From Knoellia locipacati (GTDB lineage Bacteria > Actinomycetota > Actinomycetes > Actinomycetales > Dermatophilaceae), in contig NZ_BKBA01000011.1 of assembly GCF_007992835.1 (NCBI RefSeq), positions 186,001-250,000 on the forward strand: a DNA stretch of 64,000 bases, given 5' to 3'. This document shows, piece by piece, positions 45,577 to 54,303 of the stretch. Numbering within the stretch: position 1 is the stretch's first letter; each line of letters begins with the position of its first letter. The notes under the pieces are model-generated. The model ran no database searches and had not been told where the DNA came from. It worked only from the letters and a program-made list of their open reading frames with translations. The position numbers were made by a program, and so were the translations under genes.

Positions 45577-45959
45577 CGCGGACGAGTCAGTCCGACGGTC
45601 GCGTCGTGGGCAACCACGTCGAGGAAAGTCCGGGCTCCACAGGGCAGGGTGGTGGCCAACAGCCACCCGGGGTGACCCGCGGGACAGTGCCACAGAGAAC
45701 AGACCGCCTCCCGGCCCCGGTCGGGCGGTAAGGGTGAAACGGTGGTGTAAGAGACCACCAGCGGTTCCGGTGACGGAGTCGGCTAGGTAAACCCCACCCG
45801 GAGCAAGCTCAGACAGTGTGCGTTCGAGGGCGGCCCGCCCGAGTACACGGGTAGAGCGCTGGAGGCCACTGGCAACAGTGGTCCGAGATGGATGACCGTC
45901 AGCGTGACCCGGGCAACCGGCCACGTGACAGAACCCGGCTTATGACTGACTCGTCCGCC
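45577..45959 (+). ncRNA. rnpB: RNase P RNA, bacterial class A
   Basis: About 383 bases. The ends pair as helix P1: GCGGACGAGTCAGT (45578-45591) with ACTGACTCGTCCGC (45945-45958). Universally conserved parts are present: GAGGAAAGTCCGGGCTCCAC (CRI), ACAGAGAACAGACC, GGGTGAAACGGTGG followed by GTAAGAGACCACC (CRII-III region), GGCTAGGTAAACCCC, and ACAGAACCCGGCTTATG at the 3' side. It is the catalytic RNA that trims tRNA 5' leaders. Ends are approximate by a few bases. Confidence 0.96.
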
Positions 45960-45991
45960 CTCCGAGCCGGGCACCGGCATACGGTGAGGAC

Positions 45992-46645
45992 ATGCGACTG
46001 ACCCACCTCGGACACGCGTGCCTCCTCGTCGAGATCGGTGGCGAACGGATCCTGCTCGACCCGGGGAGCTTCACGCCCGGGTTCGAGGGGCTGCGCGACC
46101 TCTCGGCCGTCGTGGTGACCCACCAGCACGCCGACCACCTCGACCAGCAGCGGCTGCCGATCCTGCTGCACCACAACCCCGACGCCCGGGTGCTCGCGGA
46201 CCCGGGGAGCGCGCAGGTGATCTCCGGCCTCGGGCTCGACGCCGAGGTCCGCAGCGGGACGACCCGAGTCGGTGCGGTGACGCTCACGCCGGTCGGCGAG
46301 ACCCACGCGCTCATCCACGACGAGATCCCGCGCATCCCCAACGTCGGGGTCGTCCTGCGCGCGGTGGGGGAGGCGAGCCTCTACCACCCCGGCGACAGCC
46401 TCGACGGCGACCCCGGTGACGTCGACGTCGTGGCGTTCCCGCTCAGCGCGCCGTGGCAGGCCAGTCGCGAGATGACCGGCTTCCTGCGGCGGCTCAACCC
46501 GTCTCAGGCCGTGCCGATCCACGACGCCCTGCTCAGCGCCGAGGGTCGCAGGCTCTACCTGTCGCAGGCCGACTCCCTGGGTGGCGCCGACACGGTGATC
46601 CACGACCTCGCCGCTCGAGGTGCGGTCGAGCTCGCGCCTCAGTAA
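45992..46645 (+). CDS. MBL-fold metal-dependent hydrolase (UlaG-like)
   Basis: A 217-residue metallo-beta-lactamase-fold protein. LTHLGHACLLVE, the zinc motif THQHADHLDQQ and YHPGDSL are visible, with the final histidine in AVPIHDALL. It resembles the UlaG/YtnP-like group of unknown substrate. ATG 45992; the gene lies 33 bases after rnpB. Confidence 0.9.
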   Translation: MRLTHLGHACLLVEIGGERILLDPGSFTPGFEGLRDLSAVVVTHQHADHLDQQRLPILLHHNPDARVLADPGSAQVISGLGLDAEVRSGTTRVGAVTLTPVGETHALIHDEIPRIPNVGVVLRAVGEASLYHPGDSLDGDPGDVDVVAFPLSAPWQASREMTGFLRRLNPSQAVPIHDALLSAEGRRLYLSQADSLGGADTVIHDLAARGAVELAPQ

Positions 46646-46699
46646 CCTCCGAGCAGCGACGTCGCGAGGGGCGGCGTCGACGACACGGAGGGGACACAC

Positions 46700-47152
46700 G
46701 TGAAGGCATCACGCAGGGGCATGGTCGTGGCAGCGACGGCGGCGATCGGGGTGCTCGCCGGCGCGACGGCGGCGTACGCCGGCGGAGGCACGGGTGGCAA
46801 CGGGTTCAGGGCGTCCGCGTGCCCGGGCTCGGTCATCGGCACCTACTCGCTGCAGGCCTCGGGCGGGGCGACCCACCCGAACGCGCGGGTCAAGGTCTAC
46901 TACTCGACGGCGAGCGGCGGCACGAACTGCGCCGTCCTCCTCGACAACGAGGCGGGGGACCACTACATGCGCGTGACGATCGGGGGGCGGCCGGAGGTCC
47001 CGGTCGACTGGGCGAGCGACTACGGCACGTTCTCGTCGTATGCCGGCGCCGTCGGCATCCGCAACACCAACGGGCGGTGCGTCCACATCACCGGGACGAT
47101 CCGGGACAACGGTCGCGACTACGACTTCGGCCGCTACGCCTGGTGCGGCTGA
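46700..47152 (+). CDS. secreted protein resembling spore-associated protein A
   Basis: A 150-residue exported protein. The signal peptide (residues 1-26) ends at AYA. The mature part has four cysteines (ACPGS, TNCAV, GRCVH, AWCG) and the pattern VKVYYSTASGGTNCAVLL with YGTFSSYAGAVGIRNTNGRC, which recalls the small secreted SapA-like proteins of Streptomyces (resemblance by eye, not a search). GTG 46700 follows a GGAGGGG site. Two disulfides are likely. Role unknown. Confidence 0.75.
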   Translation: MKASRRGMVVAATAAIGVLAGATAAYAGGGTGGNGFRASACPGSVIGTYSLQASGGATHPNARVKVYYSTASGGTNCAVLLDNEAGDHYMRVTIGGRPEVPVDWASDYGTFSSYAGAVGIRNTNGRCVHITGTIRDNGRDYDFGRYAWCG

Positions 47153-47189
47153 CCCGGACCCGTCCGGGTCGCGGACCCGAGTTGGAGAG

Positions 47190-47208
47190 ATAGGTAAGGC
47201 TCACCTAC
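47190..47208 (+). promoter_or_regulatory. DtxR/IdeR-type iron box
   Basis: ATAGGTAAGGCTCACCTAC matches the 19-bp DtxR/IdeR consensus (TTAGGTTAGGCTAACCTAA) at 15 positions and is itself an imperfect palindrome. It ends 10 bases before the start of the small cysteine protein, where a repressor would block transcription when iron is plentiful. Confidence 0.8.
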
Positions 47209-47218
47209 TCTCGATTGC

Positions 47219-47404
47219 GTGCCCCAGGTCTCCGCGAAGAAGAAGTGCTGCAAGGACAGGCCCCGCTGCAAGGCGTGCCCGGTCGTCCTCATGCGCCTCT
47301 CCAAGATGGGCTACGCGGAGCAGCTCTCGACGGGCAAGAAGCCCAAGTACGACGTCGAGAAGAACATCCCCAAGAAGGCGATGGTCCTCGCGCGTCAGCG
47401 CTGA
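47219..47404 (+). CDS. small Cys/Lys-rich protein, probably iron-regulated
   Basis: A 61-residue basic protein, MPQVSAKKKCCKDRP with cysteines at 10, 11, 17 and 20 (CC-x5-C-x2-C), then CPVVLMRLSKMGYAEQL and a lysine-rich tail. The four cysteines could bind a metal. I recall similar small actinobacterial proteins but no assigned function. GTG 47219 has no Shine-Dalgarno site; with the iron box 10 bases upstream the message may be nearly leaderless. Confidence 0.8.
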   Translation: MPQVSAKKKCCKDRPRCKACPVVLMRLSKMGYAEQLSTGKKPKYDVEKNIPKKAMVLARQR

Positions 47405-47438
47405 CCCGGCACAGCACGGTTCGCGAACCACGCAGTGG

Positions 47439-47468
47439 CTCGCAGTCCGGTTCGATCCGGACTGCGAG
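47439..47468. terminator. hairpin between convergent genes
   Basis: CTCGCAGTCCGG (47439-47450) pairs perfectly with CCGGACTGCGAG (47457-47468) around TTCGAT. Flanking CGGTTCG (47417-47423) and CGAACCG (47484-47490) extend it as an imperfect outer repeat. It lies between the small cysteine gene and the stop of the glucokinase gene and could terminate both. Confidence 0.7.
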
Positions 47469-47518
47469 GCAGGTCGCGGTCCACGAACCGGTGGTGCCCG
47501 CCTGGCCCCAGAACCCGC

Positions 47519-48289
47519 TCAGTGCGAGTCGTGGTACTCCTGCGCGAGGTGGGCGGCACCGATGATCCCGGCCTTGTTCTCGAGCACGGCCGGCACGATC
47601 TTGGTCCGCAGCTTGAGCAGCGGCAGGAACTCCTCGTGGTCCTTGGAGACGCCGCCACCGACGACGAAGAGGTCGGGCCACAGCAGGTTCTCGAGGTGGC
47701 TGTAGTAGCGCTGCAGGCGCTCGGCCCACTCGGCGTAGCTGATCCCCTCGATGTCCTTGATCGACGAGGCCGCGCGCTTCTCGGCGTCGTAGCCGTCGAT
47801 CTCGAGGTGGCCCAGCTCGGAGTTCGGGATGAGCGTGCCGTTGTGGATGAGCGCGCTGCCGATGCCCGTGCCCAGGGTCGTGACGATGACGAGCCCGTCC
47901 TGGCCCTTGGCGGCGCCGTAGTGCAGCTCGGCCACGCCCGCGGCGTCGGCGTCGTTGACGAGGACGATGTCGTGCCCGAGCTTCTTCTCGAGCATCGGCT
48001 CGGCGTCGAAGTCGAGCCACGACTTGTCGATGTTGGCCGCGGAGCGGACGACGCCCTTGGTGACGACCCCGGGGACGGTGATGCCGATGGGGGAGTCACC
48101 GCGCACGTCCTCGAAGTGGTCGACGATCTGGTCGATGACGTCGGCGACGGCCTCGGGGGTGGACTTCGCCGGGGTGTCGATCCGCTTGCGCTTCGCGGCG
48201 AACTCACCCTTGCCGAGGTCGACCGGGGCACCCTTGATGCCGCTGCCGCCCACGTCGATGCCCAGCGGCAGACCGGTCTTCTTGCTCAT
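47519..48289 (-). CDS. ppgK: polyphosphate glucokinase
   Basis: A 256-residue ROK-family kinase. [16 protein letters not shown] is the phosphate loop of [17 protein letters not shown] and [21 protein letters not shown] carry the active-site region, and [16 protein letters not shown] is the adenosine/phosphate motif. It phosphorylates glucose with inorganic polyphosphate or ATP, an actinobacterial trait. ATG 48289; map lies 26 bases upstream on the same strand. Confidence 0.95.
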   Translation of the reverse strand: MSKKTGLPLGIDVGGSGIKGAPVDLGKGEFAAKRKRIDTPAKSTPEAVADVIDQIVDHFEDVRGDSPIGITVPGVVTKGVVRSAANIDKSWLDFDAEPMLEKKLGHDIVLVNDADAAGVAELHYGAAKGQDGLVIVTTLGTGIGSALIHNGTLIPNSELGHLEIDGYDAEKRAASSIKDIEGISYAEWAERLQRYYSHLENLLWPDLFVVGGGVSKDHEEFLPLLKLRTKIVPAVLENKAGIIGAAHLAQEYHDSH

Positions 48290-48315
48290 GGGGACTCCTT
48301 CGTCCGGGTCGTGCG

Positions 48316-49179
48316 TCAGGGGAGGGTGAGGATCTCGTTGCCGCGGTCGGTGACGAGGATCGTGTGCTCGAACTGGGCCGAACGCTTCCGGTCGCGGGTG
48401 ACCACCGTCCAGTCGTCCTCCCACATGTCCCATTCCTCGGACCCGAGGTTGAGCATCGGCTCGATGGTGAAGGTCATGCCGGGCTCGATGACGGTGTCGT
48501 AGGAGGGCGCGGCGTCGTAGTGCGGGATGATGAGCCCGGAGTGGAACGAGCGACCGATGCCGTGGCCGGTGAAGTCGCGGACCACGCCGTAGCCGAACCG
48601 CTTGGCATAGCTCTCGATGACGCGGCCGATGACGTTGACCTGGCGCCCCGGGGCGGCTGCCTTGATGCCGCGCATCATCGCCTCGCGGGTGCGCTCGACG
48701 AGCAGCCGGGACTCCTCGTCGACGTCGCCGCAGAGGTAGGTCGCGTCCGTGTCGCCGTGGACCCCGCCGATGTATGCCGTGATGTCGATGTTGACGATGT
48801 CGCCGTCCTCGAGCCGGCGCGAGTCCGGGATGCCGTGGCACACGACCTCGTTGACCGACGTGCACAGCGACTTCGGGAACCCGCGGTAGCCCAGCGTCGA
48901 CGGGTAGGCGCCGTGGTCGAGGAGGAACTCGTGGCCGACCCGGTCGATCTCGTCGGTGGTGACGCCGGGAGCGATGACGGCGGCCGCCGCCTCCATGGCC
49001 TGCGCGGCGATCCGGCCGGCGACGCGCATGAGCTCGATGGTCTCGGCGTCCTTGACCTCGGGGGAGAGGTTCTTGTCCGGCGCGGGCCGGTCGACGTACT
49101 CGGGCCGCTCGATCGAGGTGGGGACCGGGCGCCTCGGGGAGACCTCTCCCGGAGCGACACTTCCGTACGTCAGCGGCAT
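48316..49179 (-). CDS. map: methionine aminopeptidase type I
   Basis: A 287-residue enzyme that removes the initiator methionine. The metal ligands are visible: [22 protein letters not shown] holds both aspartates (split here), [10 protein letters not shown] the histidine, TIEPMLNL and FEHTILVTD the glutamates. The 35-residue N-terminal extension ([20 protein letters not shown]) is typical of the actinobacterial MetAP1c group. The ATG start at 49179 lies inside a CGGCATAC octamer (49174). Confidence 0.95.
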   Translation of the reverse strand: MPLTYGSVAPGEVSPRRPVPTSIERPEYVDRPAPDKNLSPEVKDAETIELMRVAGRIAAQAMEAAAAVIAPGVTTDEIDRVGHEFLLDHGAYPSTLGYRGFPKSLCTSVNEVVCHGIPDSRRLEDGDIVNIDITAYIGGVHGDTDATYLCGDVDEESRLLVERTREAMMRGIKAAAPGRQVNVIGRVIESYAKRFGYGVVRDFTGHGIGRSFHSGLIIPHYDAAPSYDTVIEPGMTFTIEPMLNLGSEEWDMWEDDWTVVTRDRKRSAQFEHTILVTDRGNEILTLP

Positions 49180-49227
49180 ACGGTGGAGTCTAGGCAGAGT
49201 GCCGATCCGGAAACCGAGGAGGACGAC

Positions 49228-49416
49228 GTGGCGTACTGGTACAACATCGCGACCAAGCAGGTCGAGACCGACGAGAACCGCAGCCGCAACGACGACGTCA
49301 TGGGTCCCTACGACACCGAGGCCGAGGCCAGCAACGCCATCGCGTCGGCCCACGCGAAGACCGAGCAGTGGGACGCCGAGGAGCGCGCCTGGGAGGGCGA
49401 GGACTCCGAGGCCTGA
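49228..49416 (+). CDS. small SPOR-like protein beside map
   Basis: A 62-residue acidic protein: [39 protein letters not shown], then a Glu/Asp-rich tail. The YWYN..T..VE...... GPY.T..EA pattern matches small actinobacterial proteins annotated as SPOR-domain-containing. No signal peptide. GTG 49228 has GAGGAGG 5 bases upstream. Function unknown; divergent from map. Confidence 0.82.
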   Translation: MAYWYNIATKQVETDENRSRNDDVMGPYDTEAEASNAIASAHAKTEQWDAEERAWEGEDSEA

Positions 49417-49442
49417 GCCGGCCGGCTCCGCGGGACGGAACA

Positions 49443-49482
49443 AGAGGCGGTATGCCGGGTGCGCACCCGGCATACCGCCTCT
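49443..49482. terminator. 40-bp perfect palindrome terminator built from inverted octamers
   Basis: AGAGGCGGTATGCCGGGTGC (49443-49462) is followed directly by its exact complement (49463-49482). The arms contain GTATGCCG (49450) and CGGCATAC (49468). It lies between the convergent SPOR-like gene and panB and should terminate both. Confidence 0.88.
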
Positions 49483-49508
49483 CGTCTCGTCGTGGTCCGG
49501 CCTTCGGC

Positions 49509-50378
49509 CTACTCCTCGAAGGAGTGCTCCGAGGCCGGGAAGGTGCCGGACGCGACCTCGTCGGCGTAGGCGCGGGCCGCGTTGCCCAGGTCGGTGCGCA
49601 TGTCGAGGAACTTCTTGACGAAGCGGGGCGCGCGCCCGCCGCGCAACCCGGCCATGTCCTGCCAGACGAGGACCTGGGCGTCGCAGTGGGGACCGGCGCC
49701 GATGCCGATGGTGGGGATCCGCAGCGCCTCGGTGACCTTGGCGGCCACCGGCGCCGGGACCATCTCCATGACGATCGAGAAGCAGCCGGCGGCCTCGAGC
49801 GCGAGGGCGTCCTCGAGCAGCCGGTCCGCGCCGTCGCCGCGGCCCTGGACGCGGTAGCCACCGAGGACGTGCTCGCTCTGCGGGGTGAAGCCGATGTGGC
49901 CCATCACCGGGATGCCGGCCCGCACGAGCAGCTCGACCTCGGGGACCATCGGCTTGCCGCCCTCGAGCTTGACCGCGTGGGCCAGGCCCTCCTTCATGAA
50001 GCGCGTGGCCGTGGCGAGCGCCTGCTGGGGGCTCGCCTGGTAGGAGCCGAAGGGCAGGTCGGCGACGACCATGGCGTGCTTGGCGGCCGACGTCACGGCG
50101 CGGCAGAGCGGCACGAGGTGGTCCACGGTGACGGGCACCGTGGTCTCGAAGCCGTAGACGTTGTTGCCGGCGGAGTCTCCGACGAGGAGCACCGGGATGC
50201 CGGCCTCGTCGAAGATCTCGGCGGCATACATGTCGTAGGCCGTGAGCATGGCCCACTTCTCGCCGGTCTCCTTCATCTTCTGGAGGTGGGGGACGCGGAT
50301 CCGCTTCTGCGGCGCGGCCTGGGCGCCGGTGCCGTAGGGGTTGGTCGTCTCGGCCGAGGGGGAGGGCTGCTCGCTCAT
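49509..50378 (-). CDS. panB: 3-methyl-2-oxobutanoate hydroxymethyltransferase
   Basis: A 289-residue enzyme of pantothenate synthesis that adds a hydroxymethyl group from methylenetetrahydrofolate to ketoisovalerate. [52 protein letters not shown] and [16 protein letters not shown] are all family blocks, and [19 protein letters not shown] ends the barrel. It is divergent from the M6 protease. Confidence 0.96.
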   Translation of the reverse strand: MSEQPSPSAETTNPYGTGAQAAPQKRIRVPHLQKMKETGEKWAMLTAYDMYAAEIFDEAGIPVLLVGDSAGNNVYGFETTVPVTVDHLVPLCRAVTSAAKHAMVVADLPFGSYQASPQQALATATRFMKEGLAHAVKLEGGKPMVPEVELLVRAGIPVMGHIGFTPQSEHVLGGYRVQGRGDGADRLLEDALALEAAGCFSIVMEMVPAPVAAKVTEALRIPTIGIGAGPHCDAQVLVWQDMAGLRGGRAPRFVKKFLDMRTDLGNAARAYADEVASGTFPASEHSFEE

Positions 50379-50472
50379 GCGCCCGATCCTGTCAGAGAGG
50401 CCCGCGTGTCCGAGGACTGAGCCGGAAGGTAAAGGGGGAGTAAAAGATCACTCCGGAAACCGCACAAACCAT

Positions 50473-50491
50473 TGTGCAATCCGAATGCACA
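50473..50491 (+). promoter_or_regulatory. inverted repeat upstream of the M6 protease gene
   Basis: TGTGCA-N7-TGCACA in an unusually AT-rich stretch (50430-50510) between panB and the protease gene. It ends 56 bases before the protease start, a good position for a regulator site. Which protein binds is unknown. Confidence 0.45.
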
Positions 50492-50547
50492 TGTTTCTCT
50501 GCAATGGCCCGCCTGACCCCTGGCTGGCGATCACATTCGGAGGAAAC

Positions 50548-52863
50548 GTGACACGACGACACACTCGCGCCCTGGCCGGTCTGGCCGGAGCCGCGTTGGT
50601 GGTGAGCCTCGCGCCGATGGGTGCGCAGGCGAAGGACGCCGCCCCGCCGGCCAGCGACACCAAGGCCTCGACCGCGAAGAAGGACGACCTCCCCAACCCC
50701 CTGGGCGACGCCCAGCGTGCGCTGCGCCAGGAGGCCATCCAGGCGCTCGTCAAGGGCGAGGCGACGACCGAGACGCGAGGTGGCCAGCGGGTCATCAAGA
50801 TGTCCGGCGACACCAAGACCGCGAAGGCGGGCAAGGGCGAGAAGGCCAACAAGCCCCGCTACGTCTCCTACCCGGTCGAGCGCGAGGAGGACATCTTCAC
50901 GATCCTCGCCGAGTTCGGCACGCAGTCGAACCCCAAGACGGGTGGCACGGCCGGTCCGCTCCACAACCAGATCCCCGAGCCCGACCGCACGTGGGACGGC
51001 AACGCGACCGACGACAACTCGACCGAGTGGAGTGCGGACTTCAACCGCCAGCACTACCTCGACATGATGTTCGGTGACGGCGAGTCGTTCAAGGACTTCT
51101 ACGCCAAGCAGTCCAACGGCCGCTTCCTGGCCAAGGGCGACGTCTCCGACTGGGTCAAGGTCCCCGGCAACGCCGCGACCTACGGCAGCAACAAGATCTC
51201 CGACGCCGAGGGTGCCTGGCCGTTCGTCCAGGACTCCGCCAACGCCTGGTACGACGCGCAGAAGGCGGCCGGCAAGACCGACGCCGAGATCAAGACCTAC
51301 CTCGCGCAGTTCGACAAGGTCGACCGCTACGACTACGACGGCGACGGCAACTTCAACGAGCCCGACGGCTACATCGACCACTTCCAGGCCATCCACTCCG
51401 GTGAGGGCGAGGAGGCCGGTGGCGGCGCCCAGGGCGAGGACGCCATCTGGTCGCACCGCTGGTACGCCTACTCCAACCAGATCGGCAAGACGGGCCCGGC
51501 GCAGAACAAGGCCGGCGGTGTCCAGCTCGGCTCGTCGGGCATGTGGATCGGTGACTACACCACCGAGCCCGAGAACGGCGGCCTCGGCGTCTTCACCCAC
51601 GAGTTCGGCCACGACCTCGGTCTGCCGGACTACTACGACACCGCGGGTGGCGACAACGGCACCGGCTTCTGGACGCTCATGTCCGGTGGCTCGTGGCTCA
51701 ACCACGGCACGGACTCGATCGGCTCCACCCCGGGCTACATGGGTCCGCTCGAGAAGCTCCAGCTCGGCTGGCTCGACTACACGGTCGCCGACAAGAGCGG
51801 CAAGTACACGCTCGGCCAGGCCGACCTCGACGGCGCCAAGACGCCCCAGGCGATCGCGGTCCCGCTGCCCGACAAGAAGGTCGTCACCAACTACAACAAG
51901 CCGCACAGCGGTGCCAACGAGTGGTGGAGCGGGTCGGGCAACGACCTCAAGAACGCCATCACGCGTGACGTCGACCTGACCGGCAAGAAGACCGCCAGCC
52001 TCTCGGCGTGGCTCGACCACGACATCGAGAAGGGCTACGACTTCCTCTACGTCCAGGGCTCGACCGACGGTGGCGCCAACTGGACCGACATCGACGCGGT
52101 CGACGGCAAGAGCGCCGGCTGGGTGCAGAAGACCTGGGACCTGTCCCAGTTCGCCGGCAAGCAGACCAAGCTCCGCTTCCGCTACGTCACCGACGGTGGC
52201 CTCGCCCTCAAGGGTGCGTTCATCGACGACATCTCGATCACGGCCGACGGCGCCTCGCTCCTCAGCGACAACGTCGAGTCGGGTGCCAACGGCTGGACCG
52301 CCGAGGGCTTCACGATCATGTCGGGCACCACGGACAAGATGTACCCGCGCTTCTACCTCGTGGAGAACCGCGTGTACTCCGGCTACGACAAGACGCTGCA
52401 GACCGGTCCGTACAACTTCGGCTGGTCCTCGACCAAGCCCGACTGGGTGGAGCGCTTCCCCTACCAGAACGGCATGCTCGTCTGGTACGTCGACGGCTCC
52501 TTCGCCGACAACAACACCTCGGCCCACCCCGGTGGCGGCCAGTCCCTCCCGGTCGACGCCCGTCCGGCCCCGGTCAAGTTCCCCGGCGGCCAACTGCTCG
52601 GCAACCGTCGCCAGCCGTGGGACGCCACCTTCGGCCAGGAGAAGACCGACAAGGTCACCTTCCACCGCAACGGTGTCCCGGTGACCATCGACAAGCAGGC
52701 GGCGATCCCGACCTTCGACGACACCGACCCCAACAAGTACTGGACCGCGGACAACCCGTGGAACTCGGTCAAGGTCGCCGGTCTCGGCAACAAGATCACG
52801 GTCGCCAAGACCACCAAGAAGGGCACCGAGATGGAGCTCGACATCCAGCTCGGCGCCAAGTGA
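50548..52863 (+). CDS. secreted M6-family metalloprotease (immune inhibitor A-like)
   Basis: A 771-residue exported zinc protease. The signal peptide (residues 1-27) ends at GAQA. A propeptide-like region follows. The catalytic motif THEFGHDLGLPDYYD is near residue 350, with a downstream Met-turn (WTLMSGGSW). The C-terminal half holds jelly-roll/MAM-like modules (FLYVQGSTDGGANWTDID, LRFRYVTDGGLALKGAFIDD) as in Bacillus InhA. GTG 50548 has GGAGG 4 bases upstream. It probably degrades extracellular protein. Terminated by the hairpin at 52898. Confidence 0.93.
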   Translation: MTRRHTRALAGLAGAALVVSLAPMGAQAKDAAPPASDTKASTAKKDDLPNPLGDAQRALRQEAIQALVKGEATTETRGGQRVIKMSGDTKTAKAGKGEKANKPRYVSYPVEREEDIFTILAEFGTQSNPKTGGTAGPLHNQIPEPDRTWDGNATDDNSTEWSADFNRQHYLDMMFGDGESFKDFYAKQSNGRFLAKGDVSDWVKVPGNAATYGSNKISDAEGAWPFVQDSANAWYDAQKAAGKTDAEIKTYLAQFDKVDRYDYDGDGNFNEPDGYIDHFQAIHSGEGEEAGGGAQGEDAIWSHRWYAYSNQIGKTGPAQNKAGGVQLGSSGMWIGDYTTEPENGGLGVFTHEFGHDLGLPDYYDTAGGDNGTGFWTLMSGGSWLNHGTDSIGSTPGYMGPLEKLQLGWLDYTVADKSGKYTLGQADLDGAKTPQAIAVPLPDKKVVTNYNKPHSGANEWWSGSGNDLKNAITRDVDLTGKKTASLSAWLDHDIEKGYDFLYVQGSTDGGANWTDIDAVDGKSAGWVQKTWDLSQFAGKQTKLRFRYVTDGGLALKGAFIDDISITADGASLLSDNVESGANGWTAEGFTIMSGTTDKMYPRFYLVENRVYSGYDKTLQTGPYNFGWSSTKPDWVERFPYQNGMLVWYVDGSFADNNTSAHPGGGQSLPVDARPAPVKFPGGQLLGNRRQPWDATFGQEKTDKVTFHRNGVPVTIDKQAAIPTFDDTDPNKYWTADNPWNSVKVAGLGNKITVAKTTKKGTEMELDIQLGAK

Positions 52864-52897
52864 CCGCAGCCACGAGCTGAGTCACCCCAAGAGGGGG

Positions 52898-52930
52898 AGG
52901 GCCCCGGAGCGAGATGCTCCGGGGCCCTTG
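52898..52930 (+). terminator. terminator of the M6 protease gene
   Basis: A 13-bp stem AGGGCCCCGGAGC / GCTCCGGGGCCCT around GAGAT, 34 bases after the stop, followed by a TTG. Confidence 0.88.
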
Positions 52931-52955
52931 CCCTGCCTCCCCCTAGGATGCCGAC

Positions 52956-54293
52956 ATGGATCGTCAGCAGGAGTTCGTGCTCCGCACCATCGAGGAGCGG
53001 GACATCCGCTTCGTCCGTCTCTGGTTCACCGACGTCCTCGGTGCGCTCAAGTCCGTCGCCGTGGCCCCGGCCGAGCTCGAGGGGGCCTTCGCCGAGGGCA
53101 TCGGGTTCGACGGATCGGTGATCGAGGGCTTCGCACGCGTCTACGAGGCCGACATGCTGGCCAAGCCGGACCCCTCGACGTTCCAGGTCCTGCCGTGGCG
53201 TGGTGAGAGCCCGGGCACGGCCCGCATGTTCTGCGACATCACGCTGCCCGACGGGGCCCCGAGCATGGCCGACCCGCGGCACGTCCTCCAGCGCACGCTC
53301 GCCAAGGCGGCCGACCAGGGGTTCACCTTCTACACCCACCCCGAGATCGAGTTCTTCCTCTTCGAGCGGGGCTTCAAGCCGGGGGAGCAGCCGACGCCGA
53401 TCGACCAGGCCGGCTACTTCGACCACGTGCCGCACGGGTCCGCCCAGGACTTCCGCCGCGCCGCCATCACCATGCTCGAGTCGATGGGCATCAGCGTCGA
53501 GTTCAGCCACCACGAGGGTGCTCCGGGCCAGAACGAGATCGACCTCCGCTACGCCGACGCCCTGTCGACGGCCGACAACATCATGACCTTCCGGACGGTC
53601 ATCAAGGAGGTCGCGCTCGAGCAGGAGATCTATGCCTCGTTCATGCCCAAGCCGCTCGCGGACCACCCGGGCTCGGGCATGCACACCCACATGTCGCTCT
53701 TCGACGGCGACAGCAACGCCTTCTACGAGGCCGGCGCCCCCTACCAGCTGAGCAAGACCGGGCGGCAGTTCATCGCGGGCCTGCTCCACCACGGCGCCGA
53801 GATCACCGCCGTGACCAACCAGTGGGTCAACAGCTACAAGCGGCTCTGGGGTGGCGGTGAGGCACCGGCGCACCTCACGTGGGGTCACAACAACCGCTCC
53901 GCCATGGTGCGCGTCCCCATGTACAAGCCCAACAAGGGACAGAGCAGCCGCGTCGAGGTCCGCTCGATCGACTCCGCGTGCAACCCCTACCTCGCCTTCG
54001 CCGTCCTGCTGGCCGCCGGTCTCAAGGGCATCGAGGAGGGCTACGAGCTCGCCCCCGAGACCGAGGACGACGTCTGGGGCCTCACCGACTCCGAGCGCAA
54101 GGCCATGGGCATCAAGCCCCTGCCGGCCTCGCTCAGCGAGGCGATCGAGGTCATGGAGGAGAGCGAGCTCGTCGCCGAGACGCTCGGCGAGCACACCTTC
54201 GACTTCTTCCTGCGCAACAAGCGTGCCGAGTGGGCCGACTACCGCGGCCAGGTGACCGCGTTCGAGCTCGAGCGGTACCTCCCGCGGCTGTGA
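52956..54293 (+). CDS. glnA2: type I glutamine synthetase family enzyme, GlnA2-like
   Basis: A 445-residue enzyme of the GSI fold. RFVRLWFTDVLGALKSVAV near the start, GIGFDGSVIEGFARV, HPEIEFFLFERG, the ATP motif KPLADHPGSGMHTHMSLF and the NPYLAFAVLLAAGLKGIEEG block are present. The sequence tracks closely with mycobacterial GlnA2. The usual adenylylation tyrosine motif near the C-terminus (NLYDLPPEE in GlnA1) is absent. In Streptomyces GlnA2 ligates glutamate to polyamines, so the reaction here is not certain. It lies 10 bases upstream of glnE. Confidence 0.92.
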   Translation: MDRQQEFVLRTIEERDIRFVRLWFTDVLGALKSVAVAPAELEGAFAEGIGFDGSVIEGFARVYEADMLAKPDPSTFQVLPWRGESPGTARMFCDITLPDGAPSMADPRHVLQRTLAKAADQGFTFYTHPEIEFFLFERGFKPGEQPTPIDQAGYFDHVPHGSAQDFRRAAITMLESMGISVEFSHHEGAPGQNEIDLRYADALSTADNIMTFRTVIKEVALEQEIYASFMPKPLADHPGSGMHTHMSLFDGDSNAFYEAGAPYQLSKTGRQFIAGLLHHGAEITAVTNQWVNSYKRLWGGGEAPAHLTWGHNNRSAMVRVPMYKPNKGQSSRVEVRSIDSACNPYLAFAVLLAAGLKGIEEGYELAPETEDDVWGLTDSERKAMGIKPLPASLSEAIEVMEESELVAETLGEHTFDFFLRNKRAEWADYRGQVTAFELERYLPRL

Positions 54294-54303
54294 GGGGCGC
54301 AGC

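Noticed and set aside
45369-45980. Several short frames over 45540-45980
   Set aside because: The region is RNase P RNA with all conserved elements; the frames have no protein similarity.
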